Source: Phycisphaerales bacterium (GTDB taxonomy: Bacteria > Planctomycetota > Phycisphaerae > Phycisphaerales > UBA1924). Taken from it: a DNA stretch of 50,448 nucleotides. The notes under the pieces were generated by a model that saw only the letters and a program-made list of their open reading frames with translations, searched no databases and was not told the DNA's origin. Position numbers and translations under genes: made by a program. Shown piece by piece: positions 34,704 to 41,060 of this stretch. The stretch's first letter is position 1, and every line of letters begins with the position of its first letter. The stretch lies in the NCBI GenBank assembly GCA_029260475.1, contig JAJDDE010000022.1:1-50448 (forward strand), written 5' to 3'.

Positions 34704-34719
34704 TTGACTCTAGAGTCAA
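34704..34719. promoter_or_regulatory. Palindromic operator before the second recombinase
   Basis: TTGACTCTAGAGTCAA is a perfect 16-bp palindrome 50 nt before ATG 34770. A further half-site TTGACTC occurs at 34740-34746, and a second palindrome TGACGTCA at 34725-34732. This is the arrangement expected for a dimeric repressor controlling the recombinase; the first half-site could also act as a -35 element. Confidence 0.5.
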
Positions 34720-34769
34720 GTGAATGACGTCAATGTGTATTGACTCCCGACCCGATCGCGAGGCCCAGA

Positions 34770-35834
34770 ATGACGAACGAGATCACGTTCACCACCGCAG
34801 AACTCAGGCGACTGGCGTTGCCGGGAATGCGTCCGCTGCCTGAACGCGACCCGGTTCTCGCGTACTTCAACTCGCTGACGTCAGAGAACTCTCGCGACGG
34901 GATGACCAAGGCACTTCGATCGGCCCTACGGATCATTCTCGAACGACCGATCATCAAGACCGAGAGCGGGCGAACTGTCGTGTCGGTAACGACCGACGAG
35001 CTTCACGAGTTCCCGTGGGATCAACTGACGCCCGCCCACGCAGCCGCGATCCGAGCGTCGATCGCGGCCTCCGATCTCTCGACCGCGTCGAAGAACAAGA
35101 TGATCAACGGCATACGCGGGGTCATCAAGTCCGCGTGGCGTCTCGAACTCATCGACGGCGAACGCTCGGAACGCGTGCGTGACGTGCTCAAGACGATCAA
35201 GGCCGTGTCGGACGAGCCGTCAGGCCGCTACGTCGAGTGGGGAGAACGCAAGGCCCTATTCAGAGTCTGCGGACGTGACGACACGCCTCGGGGTGCTCGC
35301 GACGCGGCGACGCTCGCCCTGCTGTGCATCGGGCTCAGACGCTCGGAAGTTCGCTCGCTGAACATGAGCGACTTCGACCCCGCGACCGGGCGACTCGCGA
35401 TCCGACAGTCGAAGGGCGGTCGGACGCGGAACATCTACGTCGACAACGGGGCACTCGAAGCGATGAAGCTCTGGCTCTCGGTCCGAGGCGACGAACGCGG
35501 TGCGTTGATCCTGCCCGTCACCCGCTCGGGTACGACCGTGCTTCACACGAAGAAGCCGCGAGGCAGCACGGCCAAGAAGCCAGCACGGATGACCGACAAC
35601 GCGATCTACGCGATCCTGAGCCGTCGCATCGACGAAGCGGGGATCAACCCGTTCACGCCCCACGACCTGCGTCGCACCGTGATCTCCGACCTGCTCGACA
35701 GCGGGGTCGATCTCCCGACCGTGCAGGCCCACGCTGGGCACGCGAACCCGATGACCACCGCCCGATACGACAGACGCGGCGATCGGGCGAAGCGGAAGGC
35801 GGCTGGGACGATCGAGGTGCCGTTTTCGACCTGA
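34770..35834 (+). CDS. Tyrosine recombinase (XerC/phage integrase family), internal
   Basis: Site-specific recombinase, 354 aa. The catalytic set is visible: Arg in LCIGLRRSEVRSLN (about 190), Lys in RQSKGGRTR (about 215), HDLRRT (about 297-302), HAGHANPMT (about 319-327) and nucleophile Tyr333 in TARYDRR. N-terminal SAM-like core-binding domain with LTPAHAAAIRASIAASDL. Start ATG 34770 has CGAGG upstream. It lies in mid-element, not next to an attachment site, so it may act in resolution of multimers or be the remnant of a second element. A palindromic operator precedes it. Confidence 0.92.
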   Translation: MTNEITFTTAELRRLALPGMRPLPERDPVLAYFNSLTSENSRDGMTKALRSALRIILERPIIKTESGRTVVSVTTDELHEFPWDQLTPAHAAAIRASIAASDLSTASKNKMINGIRGVIKSAWRLELIDGERSERVRDVLKTIKAVSDEPSGRYVEWGERKALFRVCGRDDTPRGARDAATLALLCIGLRRSEVRSLNMSDFDPATGRLAIRQSKGGRTRNIYVDNGALEAMKLWLSVRGDERGALILPVTRSGTTVLHTKKPRGSTAKKPARMTDNAIYAILSRRIDEAGINPFTPHDLRRTVISDLLDSGVDLPTVQAHAGHANPMTTARYDRRGDRAKRKAAGTIEVPFST

Positions 35835-35911
35835 GCTATCACGCAGTCTTCTTAGAGTTTCGCCGGAGCGGTATGATTGGGGAGACCACGCCGATCCACG
35901 GAGAACCTGTG

Positions 35912-38095
35912 ATGACTGCAAAGATGAAACTCGTTGCCTTCCGAGTTACGACCTACCGCTCGGTCGAAGACAGCGACTGGATAGACGCGGACGACGTCAC
36001 CGCCATGATCGGCACAAACGAGTCCGGCAAGACCAACCTCTTGCTGCCGCTGTGGAAGCTCAACCCGGCGAACGAAGGGGAAATCAACCTCCTCTCCGAT
36101 GCCCCGCGAAAGGACTACAGCTCAATCCGAAACATGGAGCCGAAGCCGGACTTCATTCATGCTCGCTTTGAACTAGCCGAAGCCACAGCCAAGATGGTAG
36201 CGATACAAAGTGGCAGGCCGATTGAAGAAATCCAGACGGTCGAAGTCTGCCGCGACTACGACGGTCACTACGGCGTTCACTTTCCCAACGCGAATGAAGT
36301 GAATGCTGTTGAAGCAGCGGAAGTGGTTGGCCTGCTTCGTAGCGGCCACTCCGAGATCGAGGGTATGCAGCCGTCAGGTAAGTCAGACACTGAACTCAAG
36401 GCCGCACTGATCTCCGCAGTCTCCTCTGCACTCGAACAGGCATCTCAGCATGAGGGCGACTTTGACGCCGAAGCACTTGAGAGTCTTTCTACGTTTGTAA
36501 CTGCTGGTGCGATTGAGTCTGCACCCACTCGCTCGACCGTTGCACCGCGATTTGGCCAGCTTGCCGATGCCATCACGAAACTCGTACAGAGGCTCCGCAA
36601 GCCTGGGCCGGGCGAGAACGAAAAAGTGACGGAGATGATTATCAAGTGGCTGCCGTCGTTCGTGTACTACTCGACATACGGCAATCTGGACTCGGAAATC
36701 TACCTCCCGCACGTCATCGACGACCTCGATCGAGACGACTTGACGGGCAAGGCCGAAGCCCGAGCACGAACACTCCGAGTGCTGTTCAGCTTTGTGCAGC
36801 TCTCGCCGCAGGAGATTCTCGAACTTGGTCGCGATTGGGACAGTCAAGGTCAGCCAACACAGGAGCAGATCGAATCACTGAACGAGAAGAAGAAGGAACG
36901 AAGCGTCCTTCTGCAATCAGCCAGTACTACGCTCACAGAAAAGTTCCGCGAGTGGTGGAAGCAGGGCGAGTACCGCATCAGATTCGAGGCTGACGGCAAC
37001 CACTTCCGCATCTGGGTTTCAGACGACAAGCGGCCAGAAGAGATCGAACTAGAGGGTCGCAGTACTGGGCTCCAGTGGTTCCTAAGCTTCTATCTCATCT
37101 TCCTTGTCGAGAGCAGCAAGGCTCACAACGGAGCAATCTTGCTGCTTGATGAGCCGGGACACTCTCTGCACCCGATCGCCCAGAACTTCTTGTCGGAGTT
37201 CTTTGAGAGCCTCGCTGCATCGAACCAGCTTCTCTACACGACGCACTCACCCTTCCTCGTCGACGCCGACCACCTAGATCGAGTGCGTGCTGTCTTCGTT
37301 GATGATGATGGGCATACGAACGTCTCGTCGAATCTGCGGGCCGGACAAGTCGCAGCCAAAGCCAACTCGATCTATCCGGTGCACGCCGCTCTCGGCCTGA
37401 GCGTCTCTGACACGCTGTTTCAGGGATGCAAGATCGTCATCGTGGAGGGGCAGTCCGATCAGCTCTATCTCAGTGCGATCAAGACCGCACTCGTATCACT
37501 CGGCAAGTATCAGCCAAAGCAGGAGTTGCTGTTCGTGCCAACATCGGGGGCGAAGGCGATCAAGACCGTTGCTGCGATTCTGAGTGGGCGTGAAGGCGAT
37601 CTTCCGCACGTCCTCTGCGACGCCGACCATGCAGGACTAACTCTCGCGAGCACTCTCCGCAGCAGCCTCTACAGCGATTCCCAAGCCTCGATTCACACCA
37701 CCGGCGATCTTCTGGCGATAGAGAACACAGAGGTTGAAGACCTGATCCCTGCATCGTTCGCCTCACCGACTCTCGACCGTTATCTCAAGGGGCCTATCGA
37801 TCGGCCGTTCACCCTGTCTGAAGATCGACCGATCGTCCCGCAGGTCAAAGAGTACGCCGAAGCCAACGCGATCGAACTATCGAAGGGCTGGAAGGTGGAG
37901 GTCGCGAGGCTGATGAAGTTGCGACTTGCTGCCACAGACCTCAGCACGAACGATTGGACGGAGGCCGTGAGCATCTGGGTCAAGCTCTTTGAGTCACTCG
38001 ATCCAAAGAGTGCATCATCATCGAACGCAAAGCCCATAACGCAGGTCGAGCGGCTGCCGAACCAGACGGCGGCAGAGACCAACCGATCGTCTTGA
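35912..38095 (+). CDS. OLD-family ATP-dependent nuclease (AAA ATPase plus TOPRIM)
   Basis: 727 aa. ABC-type ATPase domain at the N-terminus: Walker A GTNESGKTN at 34-42, Walker B ILLLDEPGHSLHP at about 407-419, and the TTHSPFLVD H-loop at about 443-451. The C-terminal TOPRIM domain shows IVIVEGQSDQLYLSAI at about 507-522 and HVLCDADHAGLT at about 565-576, the acidic metal ligands of OLD nucleases. A long coiled insertion lies between the ATPase halves. It is not followed by a UvrD-like helicase, so it resembles stand-alone class 1 OLD proteins rather than Gabija GajA. OLD of phage P2 excludes lambda; by analogy this may be the element's defence gene. GGAGA precedes ATG 35912. Codon use looks less GC-rich than its neighbours. 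Confidence 0.9.
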   Translation: MTAKMKLVAFRVTTYRSVEDSDWIDADDVTAMIGTNESGKTNLLLPLWKLNPANEGEINLLSDAPRKDYSSIRNMEPKPDFIHARFELAEATAKMVAIQSGRPIEEIQTVEVCRDYDGHYGVHFPNANEVNAVEAAEVVGLLRSGHSEIEGMQPSGKSDTELKAALISAVSSALEQASQHEGDFDAEALESLSTFVTAGAIESAPTRSTVAPRFGQLADAITKLVQRLRKPGPGENEKVTEMIIKWLPSFVYYSTYGNLDSEIYLPHVIDDLDRDDLTGKAEARARTLRVLFSFVQLSPQEILELGRDWDSQGQPTQEQIESLNEKKKERSVLLQSASTTLTEKFREWWKQGEYRIRFEADGNHFRIWVSDDKRPEEIELEGRSTGLQWFLSFYLIFLVESSKAHNGAILLLDEPGHSLHPIAQNFLSEFFESLAASNQLLYTTHSPFLVDADHLDRVRAVFVDDDGHTNVSSNLRAGQVAAKANSIYPVHAALGLSVSDTLFQGCKIVIVEGQSDQLYLSAIKTALVSLGKYQPKQELLFVPTSGAKAIKTVAAILSGREGDLPHVLCDADHAGLTLASTLRSSLYSDSQASIHTTGDLLAIENTEVEDLIPASFASPTLDRYLKGPIDRPFTLSEDRPIVPQVKEYAEANAIELSKGWKVEVARLMKLRLAATDLSTNDWTEAVSIWVKLFESLDPKSASSSNAKPITQVERLPNQTAAETNRSS

Positions 38096-38154
38096 TGTCT
38101 CAACGTTGACAAGACCCGTTCACAGACTGATCCTTGGCACCTGTCAACACAGTT

Positions 38155-38976
38155 CTACTTGTTGAGCAACCTGCGATCTCGTCGCCTGCGAAGCGTCGCA
38201 ACTGCCAAGACCATCGACAGCGGACCAAGCGTTCCGGTTGACGGAACGATCGAGAACGCGACCAGATCGAGGTTCGCATTGTTGTAGTTCGACGGGTTGT
38301 CGCCGGCCGCTAGCACGAAACTCGCGGTGATCCTCGCCGAGCGAGAGCCGAGCGGCACGTCTCCCGCGATGTCACGGAACTCCGAGAAGTTCCTGAACCC
38401 AACGAACGTGAACCCCTCGTCGTTGACGAGTCCCGCCTGCGGCTCGGTCGGTCCGACCAGCATCGCGTCACCGACGATGAGCCCCTCCGAATCGAGAAAC
38501 TCGATAGTGACCATCGTCTGGTCGGCTTCGCCACAGCATCCTCGCAAGCCGTCGGGGGAGGGCCGGTTGAACGAACCGAGCCAACCCGACAAATCGAATC
38601 GTGCTTGACCCTCGTCGATGAGATCGCTCGCGAAGTCCATCGAGATCGTCTGAGTGATCGATGTTCCCGCGTCACCTCCGAAGAGCACCCACTCACCGGC
38701 GTTGGGCGGAACGTCGTTCTCGTAGTTCGGTGAGGGCTCCCAGAAGTCACCGGTGTAGAGATCGAGCGACAGTGTGCCCGACTCCTCCCAGCCGACCAAG
38801 TCTGCGAGTAGCCCAGTCTCCGTGATCACGGGCGGAGGGCCGTCCGACCCTTCGAGTTCATCGAACGACTCGAAGCTCCCGTTGATCACGAGATTCTGCC
38901 CGAGCATCGGGCTTCCGTATGCAGCGTGCGTTGCCACGAAGCACACAGCTATGGCGATTGACACGAGTCTGGACAT
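38155..38976 (-). CDS. Secreted PEP-CTERM-type protein carried by the element
   Basis: 273 aa exported protein. ATG 38976 has GGAGGA 5 nt upstream. Signal peptide MSRLVSIAIAVCFVATHAAY, cut near AYG/S. The mature domain opens GQNLVINGSFESFDELEG, a start typical of carbohydrate-binding-like jelly-roll domains (DUF642/CBM-like, LVxNGSFE), with strand-rich text to residue about 240. The tail VPSTGTLGPLSMVLAVATLR followed by RRRDRRLLNK is a PEP-CTERM-type sorting signal. It points against the OLD gene, so it is a separate transcription unit. Such a host-type surface protein on a mobile element suggests a cargo that alters the cell surface or attachment of phage. Confidence 0.83.
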   Translation of the reverse strand: MSRLVSIAIAVCFVATHAAYGSPMLGQNLVINGSFESFDELEGSDGPPPVITETGLLADLVGWEESGTLSLDLYTGDFWEPSPNYENDVPPNAGEWVLFGGDAGTSITQTISMDFASDLIDEGQARFDLSGWLGSFNRPSPDGLRGCCGEADQTMVTIEFLDSEGLIVGDAMLVGPTEPQAGLVNDEGFTFVGFRNFSEFRDIAGDVPLGSRSARITASFVLAAGDNPSNYNNANLDLVAFSIVPSTGTLGPLSMVLAVATLRRRRDRRLLNK

Positions 38977-39138
38977 GTCTTCCTCCGTGGACGAGAGCGG
39001 CAGGTCACGCCGTCTGTTTCAGGAGCAAGTATACGGATTCTGTGCTGTTCATCAACTTCGATGATCTCGTGAGGCGTCGCGAGTTCTCGGACTCGTTTCT
39101 AACTATTGCTTATATCCGGCGGGCGACGCGACTTGCGT

Positions 39139-40530
39139 TCATGCCGACTGCTTGTGGATCACACACCCGATGTCCACAGTCGGGGGGTGCAGATATCTCT
39201 GGGTGGTCGTAATCGACTGGTGCCCGAGCTTGAACATCCCACGCTCGATGCCCTCGTTGAGCACGATCTCGGTCGCGGCGGTGTGACGCAGGTCGTACGG
39301 CGTCCACGCACGGACTCCCGCCTTCTTCACCGCACGTCCGATCGATCGTCCAAACGTGTCTTTCGTCCACGGTCGGTCTGCCGGTCGTAACGGGTTCTCG
39401 GCCCGACGAGCGTCGCGTGAACGATTGCACGACAGATACGACTGACGAGCTTCGCGACGGGCGGATGCTCGCTCGGCCTCGCTCTTTGCGGGCGTGAAGA
39501 TCAGTTCGTTCGCCCGGCAGTCGTGAACGTACGGTTCGAGAATCACGACTCCCGCTTCTGGGATCTCGATCCGACGTTCGTACCCGTGATGCTCGGTCTT
39601 GTGATGCTCGGGGCGGTAGATCCAGACGTCGCTCGTCTGTTCGATCGCACCGGGTGTCATCCCGAACAGTTCGGACGGTCGCATCCCGGTCAGACGCAAG
39701 AGCATCACCATGTCGCGGAGATGCTGGGTCGGCAGGTGCGGGAGTGTCGCATACAGATCGCTGATCGAGATGAGCCGGATCTGTCCCTCGGTTCGCGGAC
39801 GCCGGGTCACGATCAGCGAGCGTCGGCTCACGCTCTCGACGTCCTTGAGATCGTTCACGACGTTGCCTAGTTCGGGAAGCCGACGCTTGTGCATCTTGTT
39901 CGCGTGCTTGAATGCCGCTCGGATAACGGCCATCCGCCCGTTGATCGACGAGAAGCAGAGACGCCCGCTCGCGATCATCTCGTCCCGGATCTGCCGCAGG
40001 TGCTGATCGCGGAAGGACGTGGCGGGCATCATCCCGAACGCCTGACGGTGCGGGTCGAGAAACGCCCGGAACTTCTTGATCGTGCCCTCTGTGACCGGTC
40101 GCTCGACGTCACGCTCGCGGTGACTGACGTACTCGTCGAAGACGTCATTGACGGTCAGGCTCGGTTCTCGGCTCTCGGACCGCCCGAGCGAGCGATTGAC
40201 GTCCGAGTCGTGGACGTACTCGTTGCGGCGACGCCGCTCGGCAGAGCGGAGATCCCGGATCTTGAGTTCGTCCCGGCAGCGGGCCTTGATCTCGGACACG
40301 GCCTGTCGATCGAGCGGCTGACGACCCCGGTCGTTCCACTCTGTCATCAACGCGTAGTAGACGCGTGACGCGAGCGGGCTCGGGCGGTCGTTCTCGCGGT
40401 CCCACGGACCGAGCGTGATCCGAGAACTGGCGATGCGTGCGACAACCGCCGACCCGTTCGCGTGGCGATACGGCTGCGGATCGCCCTTGGGCTTGCGGAG
40501 GACTTTCTTGACCGGGATGCGTCGGGACAT
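39139..40530 (-). CDS. int: Tyrosine recombinase, integrase of the element
   Basis: Site-specific integrase, 463 aa, beside the intact tRNA-Val, the usual place for the enzyme that inserted the element. Catalytic residues: Arg in LLRLTGMRPSELFGMT (about 300), Lys in EHHKTEHHGYERR (about 330), YDLRHTAATEI (the first His of the HxxR box is Tyr, as in some phage integrases), LGHQSITTTQRYL with His and the nucleophile Tyr. N-terminal domain is rich in Arg/Lys with an arm-binding look (MSRRIPVKKVLRKPKGDPQP). Start ATG 40530 has AAGGAG 6 nt upstream. Confidence 0.95.
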   Translation of the reverse strand: MSRRIPVKKVLRKPKGDPQPYRHANGSAVVARIASSRITLGPWDRENDRPSPLASRVYYALMTEWNDRGRQPLDRQAVSEIKARCRDELKIRDLRSAERRRRNEYVHDSDVNRSLGRSESREPSLTVNDVFDEYVSHRERDVERPVTEGTIKKFRAFLDPHRQAFGMMPATSFRDQHLRQIRDEMIASGRLCFSSINGRMAVIRAAFKHANKMHKRRLPELGNVVNDLKDVESVSRRSLIVTRRPRTEGQIRLISISDLYATLPHLPTQHLRDMVMLLRLTGMRPSELFGMTPGAIEQTSDVWIYRPEHHKTEHHGYERRIEIPEAGVVILEPYVHDCRANELIFTPAKSEAERASARREARQSYLSCNRSRDARRAENPLRPADRPWTKDTFGRSIGRAVKKAGVRAWTPYDLRHTAATEIVLNEGIERGMFKLGHQSITTTQRYLHPPTVDIGCVIHKQSA

Positions 40531-40610
40531 GGAGGCTCCTTAGACGTCACGCAGGGTCGAGATCAAAGATCCGACCCGTTGCAAGACTTCATGAGCCTCC
40601 ACATTGGGAA

Positions 40611-40643
40611 CCTGATCCCGCCGCAACACGCGGCGGGATCAGG
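40611..40643 (-). terminator. Strong hairpin between tRNA-Val and the integrase
   Basis: A perfect 14-bp stem (40611-40624 with 40630-40643) around the loop AACAC lies 12 nt after the 3' end of tRNA-Val on the minus strand. No marked T-run follows (TTCCCAAT). Because the original terminator was separated by the insertion, this element-supplied hairpin probably ends the tRNA transcript or shapes its 3' end. Confidence 0.6.
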
Positions 40644-40651
40644 GCTTAGAG

Positions 40652-40696
40652 AAGTGGGCGTAACTGGACTCGAACCAGTGACCTCTGCGGTGTGAA
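40652..40696. repeat. Right attachment site within tRNA-Val
   Basis: The intact partner of the repeat at 28809-28853; 44 of 45 bp identical. It includes the 3' half of tRNA-Val, from its anticodon loop to the discriminator, plus 3 bases beyond. Confidence 0.92.
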
Positions 40697-40728
40697 CACA
40701 GCGCTCTAGCCAACTGAGCTATACGCCC
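40655..40728 (-). tRNA. tRNA-Val (anticodon CAC)
   Basis: 74-nt cloverleaf on the minus strand. Acceptor GGGCGTA/TACGCCC, D-arm GCTCAGTTGGCTAGAGC, anticodon stem CTGTG/CGCAG with loop TTCACAC giving CAC, variable AGGTC, T-arm ACTGG TTCGAGT CCAGT, discriminator A. CCA not encoded. Its 3' half is the element's target. Confidence 0.97.
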
Positions 40729-40762
40729 GATCCGCGACGACCCAACGGGCGGACATCGCAAG

Positions 40763-40836
40763 TGACGATGGGAGGACTCGAACCTCCGACCTGAGGGTTA
40801 TGAATCCTCCGCTCTAACCAGCTGAGCTACATCGCC
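40763..40836 (-). tRNA. tRNA-Met (anticodon CAT)
   Basis: 74-nt cloverleaf on the minus strand. Acceptor GGCGATG/CATCGTC (G-U at position 2-71), D-arm GCTCAGCTGGTTAGAGC, loop TTCATAA giving CAT, T-arm GGAGG TTCGAGT CCTCC, discriminator A. The 1-72 pair is G-C, so it is not an initiator. A lysidine-modified tRNA-Ile cannot be fully excluded, but the body is elongator-Met-like. 34 nt upstream of tRNA-Val. Confidence 0.94.
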
Positions 40837-40880
40837 GACGGGAGAATCCCCAATTGCTCGGGTCAACTCCACCAGACGGG

Positions 40881-40909
40881 ATTGTAGCCCGTGTCGTTTT
40901 GCCAGTCAT
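40881..40909 (-). promoter_or_regulatory. Putative promoter of the tRNA-Met/tRNA-Val pair
   Basis: On the minus strand, ATGACT (40909-40904) and TACAAT (40886-40881) are 17 bp apart, and the -10 ends 44 nt before tRNA-Met. It lies in the 224-bp gap after pyrG. Confidence 0.5.
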
Positions 40910-41060
40910 CAGCAAGCCTGAGCGAAATCACCCGCCAAATCCCGCCATTCGCCTACGCCCGAATCCGCGGCAGAAACCCGCGAGATCAGCCGCAAACCCG
41001 ATGGACAACGCGATCGCGGATCGGTCGCACCGAGTCGGGGCCCGGATCGCAAAACGCCGT

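Larger units (their letters stand above)
28809..40696. mobile_element. Integrated element in tRNA-Val(CAC), about 11.85 kb
   Basis: Bounded by a 45-bp direct repeat with a tyrosine recombinase next to the intact tRNA. It carries a DUF1580-like protein, an SF3/D5-type helicase, long inverted repeats, five small unknown genes in a coupled row, a second tyrosine recombinase, an OLD-family nuclease and a PEP-CTERM-type gene. I see no capsid, portal, large terminase, conjugation or toxin-antitoxin gene. By eye the GC content is lower than in the flanks and CGATCG-like text is very common in 29.3-35.8 kb. Best described as a satellite-like or plasmid-like integrative element. Confidence 0.9.

Noticed and set aside
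35324-35911. In-frame N-terminal extension of the OLD protein by 196 codons
   Set aside because: The extension overlaps the recombinase gene in another frame and reads as noise; ATG 35912 with GGAGA fits the OLD N-terminus.
35912-38095. Gabija-type two-gene defence system
   Set aside because: The nuclease is OLD-like, but the next gene is a PEP-CTERM-type protein on the other strand and no UvrD-like helicase is near; recQ at 27.3-28.7 kb lies outside the element.
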